Of a stretch of 64,000 nucleotides of DNA, positions 16,600 through 26,368 are shown one piece after another (within the stretch, counting starts at the first letter, position 1; every line of letters begins with the position of its first letter). The notes below the pieces were generated by a model. The model ran no database searches, was not told the DNA's origin, and was given only the letters and a program-made list of their open reading frames with translations. Made by a program: the position numbers and the translations under genes. The stretch is from assembly GCA_944325005.1 (NCBI GenBank), contig CALUYO010000004.1, positions 1 to 64,000 of the forward strand. The letters are read 5' to 3'. The DNA is from Candidatus Gastranaerophilales bacterium. Its GTDB lineage: Bacteria > Cyanobacteriota > Vampirovibrionia > Gastranaerophilales > Gastranaerophilaceae.

Positions 16600-18074
16600 T
16601 AAATAACACTTCCTTCAAATACTTTTCTGGCTTCTTCTCTGTCATCAAAATGAATAGTTTTATCTTTCAAAATTTGATAATCCTCGTGTCCCTTTCCGGC
16701 AATAACTACAACGTCGTTATTGTTTGCTATTGTTTTTAGAAGTGCAATTGCTGTTCCTCTGTCAGGTTCAACAATTACGCTTTCGGTATTAACTGATTTC
16801 AAGCCGGCAATAATGTCTGTAATAATAGTCTGCGGATCTTCTGTTCGCGGGTTATCACTTGTTATAACTATTTTATCTGCCAGTCGTTCAGCGATAGCCC
16901 CCATTTTAGGACGTTTTGTAGCATCCCTGTCGCCGCCGCAACCAAAAAGACAAATAAGTTTGCCATCTTCCGGAGTAATTTCTCTTGCTGATTTTAAAAC
17001 GTTTTCAAGCCCATCCGGTGTATGTGCATAATCAACTATAACCAGAGGTTTTTTCACTACGACCTCAAATCTTCCGGCAACTCCCTTTACGTTTTGAAGA
17101 GCTTTTAGTGCAACCTCAATATCAATTCCGATTGCGAGAGATGCGGTAACAGCTGCAAGTATGTTATAAACACTGAACATTCCGTTCATGTGAAGATTAA
17201 CTTTGTGTTCTTTTCCGTTTTCTATCAGAGTAAATTCGGCCCCGTTAAGTGAAAAGTTAATATTTCTTGCCATAACATCACTTTGTTGATAAACTCCGTA
17301 TGTTAAAACCTTTACACCTTCGGGGACAACGCTAATAAATCTGTCTCCGTATTCATCATCTGCATTGATTACTGCAAAATCTCCTTCGGTTAAACGTTCA
17401 AAAAGAAGCGCTTTGGCCTTGAAGTAGTTTTCCATTGTAATATGATAATCCAGATGATCCTGTGTTAAGTTAGTAAATACGGCACCGTTAAATCTACATC
17501 CTCCAACGCGGTTTTGTTCCAGAGCGTGCGAACTTACTTCCATAACAACGTTATCAATTTTTTCGACATCCTTAATCATTCTCAAAGTTGCCTGTAATTC
17601 CGGTGCCTGCGGAGTTGTGTGTTTTGCGTCTCTGTATTCGCCGTTTGAGGATAATTTATAACCTAAAGTACCTATTAATGCACATTTTTGCCCATTTTCT
17701 TCAAAAATCTTTTGAATTAAGTGTGTAACTGTTGTTTTTCCGTTTGTACCTGTTATGCCGATAAGATTAATGCCTTTTGAGGGGCTTGAATAGAATCTGT
17801 CAGCGATATCAGCGATTTTGTGTCTTGTTGAGGATACTACAACCTGAGGGATTTTGGTCCCTTCAATTTTTCTTTCTACAAGGAGAGCGGCTGCACCGTT
17901 TTCAATTGCATTATTTGCGAATTCATGTCCGTCAGTATGCTCGCCTACCAAACAGACAAAGATATCCCCCTTTTTAGTGGTTTTAGAATTATATGAAATT
18001 CCTGTTATATCAATGTTTTTAAAGTTTATTAAATCTTTATAATCCAAATATTCAATAAGTTCATCAAGTTTCAT
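16599..18074 (-). CDS. murE: UDP-N-acetylmuramoyl-tripeptide synthetase (mDAP-adding type)
   Basis: A 491-residue ATP-dependent ligase that adds the third amino acid to the peptidoglycan precursor in the cytosol. The P-loop GITGTNGKTTVTHLI is near residue 110. The substrate region HTTPQAPE follows, then the MurE motif TSDNPRTEDP near residue 408; DNPR is the known determinant for meso-diaminopimelate. The ATG follows the ftsI stop directly, with AAAGGAG inside the end of ftsI. The order ftsI-murE matches the dcw cluster, though here it continues into nagA and not murF. Confidence 0.95.
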   Translation of the reverse strand: MKLDELIEYLDYKDLINFKNIDITGISYNSKTTKKGDIFVCLVGEHTDGHEFANNAIENGAAALLVERKIEGTKIPQVVVSSTRHKIADIADRFYSSPSKGINLIGITGTNGKTTVTHLIQKIFEENGQKCALIGTLGYKLSSNGEYRDAKHTTPQAPELQATLRMIKDVEKIDNVVMEVSSHALEQNRVGGCRFNGAVFTNLTQDHLDYHITMENYFKAKALLFERLTEGDFAVINADDEYGDRFISVVPEGVKVLTYGVYQQSDVMARNINFSLNGAEFTLIENGKEHKVNLHMNGMFSVYNILAAVTASLAIGIDIEVALKALQNVKGVAGRFEVVVKKPLVIVDYAHTPDGLENVLKSAREITPEDGKLICLFGCGGDRDATKRPKMGAIAERLADKIVITSDNPRTEDPQTIITDIIAGLKSVNTESVIVEPDRGTAIALLKTIANNNDVVVIAGKGHEDYQILKDKTIHFDDREEARKVFEGSVI

Positions 18075-19838
18075 TTATATCTCCTTTGACTGTTGTTTTT
18101 TAGCGGGTGTAAATTTATCAGGTTTAATATTCATAATTCTTGCAACCTGTGTTGCTACCTCATGGAAAACAGGACCTGCAACTGTATTCCCCCAGATTGC
18201 ACCAACTTTTGCGCTGTCAACCATAACATAAATCAAAACCTGAGGATCTGATGCGGGGAAGTATCCTATTGTAGAGGTATACATATACGGAGTGTAACCC
18301 GAGCCGCCTTCTTTAGGTTTTCTAGAAGTACCTGTTTTTGCTGCAAGATTATACTTATCCATTTTTATAATCGTTTTTCCGTTGTTTATTGCGGCAGCTA
18401 AAAGTCTTGTTATTGCCTGTGCTGTTTCGGGTTTTACAACCTGTGTATGGTGAATTTTATTATCATATTCTTCCTGGGAATATTTTATAATATGAGGGGT
18501 TATTCTGACACCGTTATTAGCAAGCGCCTGAACGGCTGATATCATCTGAATTGCAGTAACGGATGTTCCGTAGCCGTATGACATTGTTGCCTGAGTACCC
18601 TGATCCCAGTAAGTCCAGTACGGAAGCAGCCCTGATGATTCTCCAGGTAAATCAATACCGGTTTTAGAGCCCAGTCCGAATTTTTTAAGAACTCCGTAAA
18701 ATTCTGCGGGTGACATTGTTTTTGCAATATTAATAGAGCCAATGTTGCTTGAATGTTCAAACAGATATTCCAGTGAAATATTTCCCGGATAAGGGTGTAC
18801 ATCATAGTCATAGTTTTTAATTTCCCATTTGCCGATAGTTGTTTTTCCGGTATCAAGAACTGTTGAGTGTTCATTTATTTTTCCCAAATCCATTGCGCTT
18901 GCAACGGTTATTGTTTTAAAAGTTGAACCCGGAGGAAATACATCTGTCAATGTCCAGTTTTTGAGCTGCTGCGGTGTTGCTTTTTTGTAATTGTTCGGGT
19001 CAAATGTAGGATAAACCGCATAAGCCAGAATTTCACCGTTTTTGGGGTTCATTACGATTACTGTTCCTCTTTCGGCCTCTTTTTCTTTGACCATTTTTTC
19101 TATTTCTTTTTCGCAAATATGTTGAATTGCAGCGTCAATTGTTAAGGTTACATCTTCACCTTTCGGGTTTGTTGTTGTTGCGACGGGGTCAGTTGTAAAA
19201 TCGTAGATAATTTTTCCATCGCGGGTTTTTTGAAACTTAACGGTATTTATAACGTGCTCAAGCCGATCCTTTGCAGTATATTCTACACCGTTTGCAATAT
19301 CCGCATCGAAATTATAATAGCCTAAAACATGAGCGGCAAGTGTTCCCTGAGGATATTCTCTTGTATTTTTTTTGCCGAGACTTATTTCTCTTAAATGTAG
19401 TTTTGCGATTTCTTTAGCTGTGGTTCTGTCAATATCTTTTTTTAGAGTAATTACAGGCCCCGGTTTTTTTAATTTTTGCAGAAGTACGTCTTTGGGCATT
19501 TTTAAAAGAGGTGCCAGCAGTTTTGCAAGTTCTTCCGGAGAGTGGTCGTAATCGGCAGGGTGGGCATATACATCAGAATAAACTTTATCTGTTGCAAGTT
19601 TTATGCCTGTTCTGTCAAATATATCTCCGCGCATTGAAAAAATTCTTCCGACCCTCTGGCTTCTTGCACGGGCTCTGTATTTCCCGACATCTACAACCAT
19701 TATAAAAAACAAATAAATTATCAACAGGGTCATAAATCCGGCAAAGAATATATGTAAAAATCCCATTATTTTATCAAATGTTTTGCTTCGTTTTTCTATA
19801 TCGTTTTCCGGCTCTCTTTTTCGTAATCGTTCTCTCAA
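18075..19838 (-). CDS. ftsI: FtsI-type penicillin-binding protein (septal transpeptidase)
   Basis: A 587-residue class B PBP that cross-links septal peptidoglycan. One transmembrane helix is near residues 26-50. The dimerisation-domain motif MRGDIFDRTG follows near residue 68. Transpeptidase motifs are PPGSTFKTI (active-site Ser in SxxK, near 305), SSNIG (SxN, near 364) and KTGTSRKP (near 503). No PASTA domains are present. The start is a TTG at 19838 preceded by GAGGG at 7 bases; no in-frame ATG gives a full N-terminus. It is the first gene of ftsI-murE-nagA. Confidence 0.92.
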   Translation of the reverse strand: MRERLRKREPENDIEKRSKTFDKIMGFLHIFFAGFMTLLIIYLFFIMVVDVGKYRARARSQRVGRIFSMRGDIFDRTGIKLATDKVYSDVYAHPADYDHSPEELAKLLAPLLKMPKDVLLQKLKKPGPVITLKKDIDRTTAKEIAKLHLREISLGKKNTREYPQGTLAAHVLGYYNFDADIANGVEYTAKDRLEHVINTVKFQKTRDGKIIYDFTTDPVATTTNPKGEDVTLTIDAAIQHICEKEIEKMVKEKEAERGTVIVMNPKNGEILAYAVYPTFDPNNYKKATPQQLKNWTLTDVFPPGSTFKTITVASAMDLGKINEHSTVLDTGKTTIGKWEIKNYDYDVHPYPGNISLEYLFEHSSNIGSINIAKTMSPAEFYGVLKKFGLGSKTGIDLPGESSGLLPYWTYWDQGTQATMSYGYGTSVTAIQMISAVQALANNGVRITPHIIKYSQEEYDNKIHHTQVVKPETAQAITRLLAAAINNGKTIIKMDKYNLAAKTGTSRKPKEGGSGYTPYMYTSTIGYFPASDPQVLIYVMVDSAKVGAIWGNTVAGPVFHEVATQVARIMNIKPDKFTPAKKQQSKEI

Positions 19839-19930
19839 AACATATCCCTCATTTATTTTACTATTTTAGCATAAGGAATAGTAAAAGATTTAAATATTAA
19901 ATAATTTTAACTTTGTTGTATAATGATGTT

Positions 19931-21292
19931 ATGAAAAGATTTATTTTATTAACGGGGTTGGTATTATTAGGAAGTCAGGCTTTTGCTTTCGATGTTGTGT
20001 ATCCTAAAAAAAATGATGTAATAATAAATGCAAAATCCACATTTTTTGTTGGTTCATCTGAAACACCGTTGACAATAAACGGACAGTATGTCCAATTGCA
20101 TCCGACAGGCGCTTTTGCCTATGTCGTTCCTTTGAATACCGGCTCAAATACTTTTGTTATACAATCCGGGGAACAGAGAGAAATTTTTGTTATTACAAGA
20201 CCAGTTGTTAAGCAGTCAAGCTTACCTGAGGCAGTTTTTTCTCCTTTTAGTTCAAAAAAGGTTTTTGCTGTAACAACAGAGGATGCCCCGCTGCGTTCAA
20301 CTCCGGTTGATGCCGGAATTAATCGGATGGCGCATTTGCCGAGGGATTTAAAATTGATTACTGACGGAGAAAAGGCAGGTTTTTACCGCGTTGTTCTCGG
20401 GAAAGATAAATACGGATGGATTTCTAAAACGAATGTTAGGCAGGATACTGCTAGTAATTGCGATTTAGCAGAGTTAAGCGGTTACGAATATCTGGATGAT
20501 GAAGATTATTTTACATTTGTATTTCATCTGACAAGAAAGGTTCCGTTTGAAATGATTGAAGGAGAGCCGTTTTCAATAAAATTTTATAATATAAAAGGAC
20601 AACCGGAAAACACTTTTGTGATGAATTTACCCGTAAATGATATACTCAGCGGCCGCAAACTAATCGGCTACAGCGGAGAATATCAGGGTAATGACTTTAT
20701 ACTTAAAGTCAGAAAACCTATAATTACAAATTCAAGACGGCCTTTGCATAATATACGGATTGCAATTGATGCGGGACATGGCGGCGAGGAAGCCGGCGGT
20801 ATAGGCTGTCTCGGTGATAAAGAAAAAGATATTAACCTTTCTTTTGCAAAATTTTTGGAAGCTGATCTTAAAAAGCGTGGTGCAAGAGTAATTATGACCC
20901 GTAACGGCGATAATTACGTAAGTTTAAAAGACAGGGTAGAAATCGCGAATTACGGAGATGCCGTTGTATTCATAAGTATTCATGGGAATGCTCTCCCTGA
21001 CGGAGCTGACCCTAACAAAAACAGCGGAACAAGTATTTACTACTACTATAATCAGGCAAAACCTCTGGCAGATATAATTATGGATACTGTTGTTTCTGAA
21101 ATCGGGATTCCGAATGATAAAGTTCGCCAGGGCAGTCTGGCAGTTGTCAGAAATACAAATGCACTTAGTATTTTAATTGAGGTTTCTTATCTTATTAATC
21201 CCGAGGATAATGCGAATTTGATTAATCCGGAATTCCAAAAACAATATGCAAAAGCTATTGCAGACAGTTTGGAAAAATATTTTGAGAAATAA
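19931..21292 (+). CDS. exported N-acetylmuramoyl-L-alanine amidase with SH3-like domain
   Basis: About 453 residues. An N-terminal signal peptide (MKRFILLTGLVLLGSQAFA) directs export. Residues 20-80 form a beta-rich region, residues 115-165 an SH3b-like domain (EDAPLRSTPVDAG...YGWISKTNV), and residues 275-453 the Amidase_3 catalytic domain. The zinc ligands are visible in IAIDAGHGG, KEKDINLSFA, ISIHGNA and the catalytic Glu in IEVSYLINPED. It cleaves the bond between MurNAc and the stem peptide in the periplasm. It is divergent from ftsI, so the two cell-wall units may share a regulatory gap (19839-19930). I start it at 19931 because this gives the signal peptide. Confidence 0.9.
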   Translation: MKRFILLTGLVLLGSQAFAFDVVYPKKNDVIINAKSTFFVGSSETPLTINGQYVQLHPTGAFAYVVPLNTGSNTFVIQSGEQREIFVITRPVVKQSSLPEAVFSPFSSKKVFAVTTEDAPLRSTPVDAGINRMAHLPRDLKLITDGEKAGFYRVVLGKDKYGWISKTNVRQDTASNCDLAELSGYEYLDDEDYFTFVFHLTRKVPFEMIEGEPFSIKFYNIKGQPENTFVMNLPVNDILSGRKLIGYSGEYQGNDFILKVRKPIITNSRRPLHNIRIAIDAGHGGEEAGGIGCLGDKEKDINLSFAKFLEADLKKRGARVIMTRNGDNYVSLKDRVEIANYGDAVVFISIHGNALPDGADPNKNSGTSIYYYYNQAKPLADIIMDTVVSEIGIPNDKVRQGSLAVVRNTNALSILIEVSYLINPEDNANLINPEFQKQYAKAIADSLEKYFEK

Positions 21293-21294
21293 TT

Positions 21295-21558
21295 TTATTC
21301 GTCTGCAAACATAAAACCTTTTGGCAGTTCCGCAAATACCATGGCCGTAAATTCAGCAGGATCTTTGTCATACGCTTCCGCTATTCTATAAAAAGTTGAC
21401 ATCTGCGGATCTTTTTTCCCGTTGCGAATTCCACTTATAATTGCAGGTGGAATATCGTATGATGATGCAACTGTTGTTGCAGAAGTCCCTGCTGCCAATT
21501 TGGCAAATGCTCTGGATAAGGCCTGTTTAAATATGTCCGATTTTTCTTTTTTTAGCAT
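21295..21558 (-). CDS. small XRE-type helix-turn-helix regulator
   Basis: Eighty-seven residues. ATTVASSYDIPPAIISGIRNGKKDPQMSTFYRIAEAYD (residues about 26-63) is a Cro/CI-type HTH: helix 2 'ATTVASSYD', recognition helix 'PPAIISGIRNG', then the usual 'P-x-x-x-T-x-x-x-I-A' stretch. The tail (PAEFTAMVFAELPKGF) may dimerise. No Shine-Dalgarno is evident. It converges on the amidase gene, 2 bases apart. It is divergent from the 21790 gene and might control it. Confidence 0.75.
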   Translation of the reverse strand: MLKKEKSDIFKQALSRAFAKLAAGTSATTVASSYDIPPAIISGIRNGKKDPQMSTFYRIAEAYDKDPAEFTAMVFAELPKGFMFADE

Positions 21559-21681
21559 TTAAATAATTTAATGACAAGTAAAATAATATCTCATTCACGA
21601 ACGCAAAAATATTAATTTTTTTATATGTAACAAAATGTAAAGTTAAGTTTTAAAATGCCTAAAATTCAATTATACTCCCTC

Positions 21682-21703
21682 ATAGGATAGGATAGGATAG
21701 GAT
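21682..21703. repeat. pentanucleotide tandem repeat (ATAGG)4
   Basis: Four perfect copies of ATAGG plus AT, directly downstream of a possible -10 (TATACT, 21671-21676) and so probably near the start of transcription of the 21790 gene. A copy-number change would shift spacing by 5 bases. Confidence 0.8.
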
Positions 21704-21737
21704 GTATTGCGCCAGTAGCAATTTTTTTAGCCTGTAA
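21702..21737 (+). promoter_or_regulatory. possible 11-codon leader peptide with hairpin
   Basis: An ATG directly follows the ATAGG repeat (whose AGG words could act as Shine-Dalgarno) and opens an 11-residue frame, MYCASSNFFSL, ending at TAA 21735-21737. Within it, ATTGC and GCAAT form a 5-bp hairpin followed by seven T. This could be a small attenuator in the 5' leader; the evidence is weak. Confidence 0.3.
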
Positions 21738-21789
21738 AACTTTTTAAAACTGTGCAGGTAAAACAAACAAAAGAAAGCAGGTAGAAATT

Positions 21790-22209
21790 ATGTCAATGGA
21801 AACAAGATTATTTAATCATGGTGGTAGCACTTATTTATTTACAAGAAAAACTGGTACAGTTCTTGGCTCCCCTAATTCTTATGATGCGAATTTACGGCGA
21901 GTTGAGAGTGACGGATCAGTTTCAGAACCGTTGATAACAAAAAAGAGAGATAGTTCTACTATTACAAGAAAGAATTCATGTTATAGAGGTGTTTCTTCTG
22001 AGATTAATCCTTGGAGTTTTGAGATTACTGATGGTGATAAATTAACACTTTCCGGTCGCTTAGACAGAGGAAAAATTGAAGCCGTAAACGAATTAAAAAT
22101 TCCTGTTGATAGGTATGGGAAAATATCCGGTGATTCTTTAGAAAACCTTTCGCCTATTGCAAAAAGATGGCTGAGAAAAGTTGGTGAATTTTTAGCAAAA
22201 GTTAAATAG
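21790..22209 (+). CDS. hypothetical protein
   Basis: A 139-residue soluble protein without recognised domain. The N-terminus looks beta-rich (TRLFNHGGSTYLFTRKTGTV), the centre carries charged strands, and the end is a short helix (SPIAKRWLRKVGEFLAKVK). No signal peptide. GAAAGCAGGTAGAAATT precedes the ATG. The 5' leader is long and carries an ATAGG pentanucleotide repeat and a small hairpin, so regulation before translation is plausible. A strong terminator follows. Function unknown. Confidence 0.65.
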   Translation: MSMETRLFNHGGSTYLFTRKTGTVLGSPNSYDANLRRVESDGSVSEPLITKKRDSSTITRKNSCYRGVSSEINPWSFEITDGDKLTLSGRLDRGKIEAVNELKIPVDRYGKISGDSLENLSPIAKRWLRKVGEFLAKVK

Positions 22210-22258
22210 GTAATTTTTAAGGATATGACACTGGAACAAGTTCAGTGTGGCAGTAAAT

Positions 22259-22286
22259 AACAGGTCGGGCTAAAGCCCGACCTGTT
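22259..22286. terminator. bidirectional terminator
   Basis: AACAGGTCGGGC pairs with GCCCGACCTGTT around TAAA, flanked by T-rich sequence on the right. It separates the plus-strand 21790 gene from the minus-strand pepA. Confidence 0.9.
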
Positions 22287-22296
22287 TATATATTTT

Positions 22297-23697
22297 TTAT
22301 TTTCCTGTTACATAATTCAAAAGAGTTCTGACGCCTGCGCCTGTTGCACCTGTGATAAATTCTTTCTGCGGTTTTTCAAGATATGCAGTTCCTGCAATAT
22401 CTATGTGGCACCATTTTGTATCTTTTACAAATTCCTGTAAAAATACGCCTGCTGCTGATGCCCCGCCGTAACGCGAACCTGTATTTTTCATATCTGCAAT
22501 ATCTGATTTCAGACTGTCTTTGTATTCTTTGAACATCGGTAACTGCCAGTATGTTTCACCTGAATCTTTTGCTGTTTTTATCAAGCGTCCTATCATTTCC
22601 TCGTCGTTGCCCATAATTCCTGATGCAACTGTACCGAGAGCTACCATGCAAGCACCTGTAAGGGTCGCTATATCAATTACTTCATCAACACCGAGTTCAC
22701 ATGCATAACAGAGTGCATCTGCAAGAGTTAATCTGCCTTCTGCATCTGTATTATCTACTTCAATTGTTTTACCGTTTTTAGCGGTTAAGATATCGCCGGG
22801 TTTGTAAGATGAGCCTGAGGGCATATTTTCACACGCTGCAATGATGCCATGAACTTCTATATCAGGCTGTAATTTAGATAGAGCCTTCATTACGCCTAAT
22901 ACACACGCTGCTCCTGACATGTCATCTTTCATTGTAAGCATTGATGACGGCGGTTTAATATCAAGACCGCCTGAATCAAAACAGATACCTTTACCTATAA
23001 GTGCAATTTTTTTCTTAATGTTTTTGCCCGTATATTTCATGTGAATGAATTTCGGCGGTTGAACACTTCCCTGACCTACAGCCAGATAGGCTCCCATTCC
23101 CATCCTTTCGATTTCTTCTTTGTCAAATACTTTAGTTTCAATCCCTTCCAAACCTTTTGCAAGTTCTGCAAGTTTTGAAGGCGTTGCAATCTGTGCCGGG
23201 GTATTTGCAAGATCTCTTGTGAATTTCATTGATTCACCAAAAATAATTCCTTCCTGCACGTCGCTTTCCGAAAATTTTGCAAACGTAATTTCATCAAGAT
23301 GATGAGCCTTTTCTGATTTATACTTGTCATAAGCATAGTCAGCTATCATTGCTCCAATTGCTGCTGATTTACCGTAATCTGCATTGACATCAAAATCAAA
23401 GATTGCTTTTTTTGCTTTGATTTGATGTAGTTTTTTTACAGCTTTAGCAACAGCTTCTCTCATTTTATTGTGGTCAAATTCTTCTTTTTTCCCAAAGCCT
23501 ACAACTAGAATTTTATCTGCCGGAATTTGTCCTAGTGTATGCAAAAGATAAGTCTGCCCGAATTTGCCTTCAAAATGATCTTTATCAACTGCATAAGTAT
23601 TGATAAGTTCCTGTGAAGTTTTTTCTCCTTCAAATTTGTTGATAACTAAAACTTCTGTGGATGTGTTTTTAACGTCCTGTGAAACTTTAATTTCCAT
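22297..23697 (-). CDS. pepA: cytosol (leucyl) aminopeptidase, M17 family
   Basis: A 466-residue peptidase that removes N-terminal residues from peptides in the cytosol using two metal ions. The C-terminal catalytic domain shows LIGKGICFDSGGLDIKP (metal Lys/Asp), MKDDMSGAA, and the signature NTDAEGRLTLADAL near residue 317. The N-terminal domain (residues 1-150) is the regulatory macro-like domain of the family. GGAGAGAG precedes the ATG. It is a single gene facing away from rny, with about 270 bases between their starts. Confidence 0.93.
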   Translation of the reverse strand: MEIKVSQDVKNTSTEVLVINKFEGEKTSQELINTYAVDKDHFEGKFGQTYLLHTLGQIPADKILVVGFGKKEEFDHNKMREAVAKAVKKLHQIKAKKAIFDFDVNADYGKSAAIGAMIADYAYDKYKSEKAHHLDEITFAKFSESDVQEGIIFGESMKFTRDLANTPAQIATPSKLAELAKGLEGIETKVFDKEEIERMGMGAYLAVGQGSVQPPKFIHMKYTGKNIKKKIALIGKGICFDSGGLDIKPPSSMLTMKDDMSGAACVLGVMKALSKLQPDIEVHGIIAACENMPSGSSYKPGDILTAKNGKTIEVDNTDAEGRLTLADALCYACELGVDEVIDIATLTGACMVALGTVASGIMGNDEEMIGRLIKTAKDSGETYWQLPMFKEYKDSLKSDIADMKNTGSRYGGASAAGVFLQEFVKDTKWCHIDIAGTAYLEKPQKEFITGATGAGVRTLLNYVTGK

Positions 23698-23967
23698 ATT
23701 GTCTCTCTCCTTTTTACGGTTGCCAGTATATCACTTTTAGCATTTTTTGTAAATTGGCATTTGATGTATGTATCAAATTTTAAATTTATACTATACAAAA
23801 AACTATTCTCATGATATTATATTGACAGATGTAGTAGGTAAATATTTTTTGGAAATATATGCAATAAAATTCACTTAAAATAAAATTTGACTGAAGCTCG
23901 ATAGGATATATGTATCGGGCATTGCGTGTATTATTAAAAAATAGAAAAGGATAAGGTATAAAACTTT
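23698..23967 (+). promoter_or_regulatory. leader region between pepA and rny
   Basis: About 270 bases with no gene. Near the rny start, CTCGATA (about 23897) pairs with TATCGGG (about 23913) around a 9-base loop, one pair being G-U. TTGACA at about 23831 could be a -35 element. I see no known riboswitch. Confidence 0.35.
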
Positions 23968-25488
23968 ATGGACTTTTTATTGATTATTGCGGTTATTGCG
24001 ATAATAGCATTAATCGCTGTGCTGTTTGTCCAGCAGAACAAAACCAAATCCGTGCTTTTATCTGTTGAAAAAGATAAAAAAGCATTGGAAGAAAAAGAAA
24101 AACTGCTCCTAAAAGAAGCTAGAATTAAAGCAATTGAAGAATTACAGGATGACAGAGAAAAACTTAACGAAGAAGAAAGAGAAAGAAGACAGGAACTTGC
24201 AAGACAGGAACAAAAATTAGCTAAAAGAGAGGATATGCTTGAAGATAAAATTCAGGAATATACTGACAAAGACTTGCAAGCTCAAAGAAAATTAGATGAG
24301 CTTCTTGAAAAAGAGGATTATCTTGCAGAAATTGTGCAAAAACAGACTACAGAACTTGAGAGGATTTCGGGTATGTCTGCCGAAGATGCAAAAAATATGC
24401 TTCTGGACCAATTAAAACATGATTTGGCTCAAGAGCAAATGCAGCTAATTCGCGAAAATGAAGCTAAAATAAAAGAAACTTCTCTTGAAAAAGCTAAGGA
24501 AATTTTGTCAACAACAATGCAAAGATGCATGATTGAGCAGGTTGTAGAAACTACTGTTTCTGTGGTCGCTCTGCCTAATGATGAAATGAAAGGCCGTATA
24601 ATTGGCCGCGAGGGACGTAACATTAGAGCTCTGGAAACTTTGACCGGAGTTGATTTGATTATTGATGATACTCCTGAAGCTGTTGTATTATCAAGTTTTG
24701 ATCCAGTAAGACGCGAAATTGCTAAACTTGCACTTGAAAAACTTATTGTAGACGGTCGTATTCACCCTGTCAGAATTGAAGAAATGGTCGAAAAAGCTCA
24801 GGATGAAATTGATAAAAAAATCTGGGAGGAAGGCGAAAATGCAGCTCTTGAGATGGGTGTTATGGGTCTGAATAAAGAACTTATAAAAACTCTTGGGCGT
24901 CTTTATTACAGAACAAGCTACGGACAGAATGTATTAAAACATTCTCTTGAAGTCGGGCATATTGCCGGCATGCTTGCTGCCGAAATAGGCGCAAACGAAA
25001 AAATTGCCAAACGTGCTGGGCTTTTACACGATATCGGGAAAGCAGTTGACCAAACTCAGGAAGGTACTCATATTCAGCTAGGTGTTGAGCTTGCTGCAAG
25101 ATATGGTGAAAGACCTGAGGTTATACACGCTATTGAAGCTCATCATGATGATATTGTGGCAAATACAATTGAGGCTGTTCTTGTTAAAGTTGCGGATGCT
25201 ATTTCGGCTGGAAGGCCCGGAGCAAGACGCGATACATTGGAAATTTATATTAAACGTCTTCAAAAAATTGAAGAAATTGTTAACAGCTACGACGGTATTA
25301 AACAGTCTTTTGCAGTTCAGGCTGGACGCGAGGTTAGAATTATTGTTGAATCGGAAAGATTTGATGATCTGGCATCTCAAAAACTTGCAAGAGATGTGGC
25401 AAAACGTATCGAAGATGAACTTGACTACCCCGGACAAATCAGGGTTACTGTTGTAAGAGAGTTTAGAACTACGGAAATAGCTAAGTAA
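23968..25488 (+). CDS. rny: ribonuclease Y
   Basis: A 506-residue membrane-anchored endoribonuclease that starts mRNA decay in many bacteria lacking RNase E. An N-terminal transmembrane helix (residues 2-24) is followed by a long charged coiled coil (30-190). A KH domain begins at [15 protein letters not shown] (near 209), and the HD domain carries [10 protein letters not shown] (near 351) and EAHHDD. The C-terminal domain ends [14 protein letters not shown]. The length is typical. It is followed by ymdB, the conserved neighbour, with a hairpin between them that could reduce read-through. Confidence 0.95.
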   Translation: MDFLLIIAVIAIIALIAVLFVQQNKTKSVLLSVEKDKKALEEKEKLLLKEARIKAIEELQDDREKLNEEERERRQELARQEQKLAKREDMLEDKIQEYTDKDLQAQRKLDELLEKEDYLAEIVQKQTTELERISGMSAEDAKNMLLDQLKHDLAQEQMQLIRENEAKIKETSLEKAKEILSTTMQRCMIEQVVETTVSVVALPNDEMKGRIIGREGRNIRALETLTGVDLIIDDTPEAVVLSSFDPVRREIAKLALEKLIVDGRIHPVRIEEMVEKAQDEIDKKIWEEGENAALEMGVMGLNKELIKTLGRLYYRTSYGQNVLKHSLEVGHIAGMLAAEIGANEKIAKRAGLLHDIGKAVDQTQEGTHIQLGVELAARYGERPEVIHAIEAHHDDIVANTIEAVLVKVADAISAGRPGARRDTLEIYIKRLQKIEEIVNSYDGIKQSFAVQAGREVRIIVESERFDDLASQKLARDVAKRIEDELDYPGQIRVTVVREFRTTEIAK

Positions 25489-25495
25489 TGTTTAT

Positions 25496-25516
25496 GGCTG
25501 AGGCTATGCCTCAGCC
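25496..25516 (+). terminator. intercistronic hairpin between rny and ymdB
   Basis: GGCTGAGGC pairs with GCCTCAGCC around TAT, followed by TGTTTTA. The T-run is short, so partial termination or mRNA processing is more likely than a full stop. Confidence 0.6.
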
Positions 25517-25537
25517 TGTTTTAAAGGAACAATAATT

Positions 25538-26368
25538 ATGACAGGTGATGATAAAAATATAAAAATTTTATTTTTCGGCGATCTGGTTGGCAGACCGGGA
25601 AGATTTGCCGTACGCGATTTTTTGGAAAAATATAAATTAAATTATGATTTTATCATTGCAAATGTTGAAAATGCATCTCATGGTTTTGGGTTAACCGAAA
25701 AAAATTATATTGAATTGTCTGAATATGGAATTGATTGTATGACATCAGGAAATCATATTTGGGATAAAAAGGAAATATTTAACTACATTGATAAGGCTGA
25801 TAAATTAGTTAGGCCATTTAACTACCCAGAAAACACCCCCGGTTTTGGCAGTCGTATTTTTGAAGTAGCAGGCGGTGTGAAAATTGCTGTAATTAATGTT
25901 CTTGGCAGAGTATTTATGGCCCCTGTCGAATCTCATTGGACAACGGTAAAAACAGAGATAGAGCATTTAAAGACAATTACTCCGATAGTTATAGTTGATT
26001 TTCATGCAGAAGCTACAGCTGAAAAAATATGTTTTGCCCGTTATTGTTCTGAATTAGGTGTTAGTGCGTTTTTCGGTACGCATACTCATGTTCAGACTGC
26101 TGATGAACAAATTATGAATAATACCGGATATATAACGGATGCAGGCTTTTGCGGCTCTTCAGAAAGTGTAATCGGTATGGATTATAAAACTTCTCTTAAC
26201 CGCTTTATAACTGTAATTCCTGAAAGATATGATGTAGCTGACAGTGATGTCGTCCAGATTAATGCTGTCGAGGTGGAAATAAACCCGATAAGCGGACATA
26301 CTGTAGCTATAAAAAGAATTTTTTGTTATACAGATAAAAATAAAAAGGAAGAGGAAAATGAAAAGTGA
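25538..26368 (+). CDS. ymdB: YmdB-family metallophosphoesterase
   Basis: A 276-residue protein of the TIGR00282/YmdB family, calcineurin-like phosphodiesterases acting on cyclic nucleotides in Bacillus. Metal-site motifs are ILFFGDLVGRPGR (near residue 11), NVENASHG (near 45), TSGNHIWD (near 72), DFHAEAT (near 155) and FGTHTHVQTAD (near 180). AAAGGAAC is the ribosome binding site. It is downstream of rny, a conserved pairing, and overlaps the next PHP gene by 11 bases. The C-terminal 20 residues are extended compared with the usual end at about residue 265. Confidence 0.9.
   Translation: MTGDDKNIKILFFGDLVGRPGRFAVRDFLEKYKLNYDFIIANVENASHGFGLTEKNYIELSEYGIDCMTSGNHIWDKKEIFNYIDKADKLVRPFNYPENTPGFGSRIFEVAGGVKIAVINVLGRVFMAPVESHWTTVKTEIEHLKTITPIVIVDFHAEATAEKICFARYCSELGVSAFFGTHTHVQTADEQIMNNTGYITDAGFCGSSESVIGMDYKTSLNRFITVIPERYDVADSDVVQINAVEVEINPISGHTVAIKRIFCYTDKNKKEEENEK

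Noticed and set aside
25082..25456. Open frames in other phases inside rny
   Set aside because: The rny frame has complete HD and C-terminal motifs there; the others are shadows.
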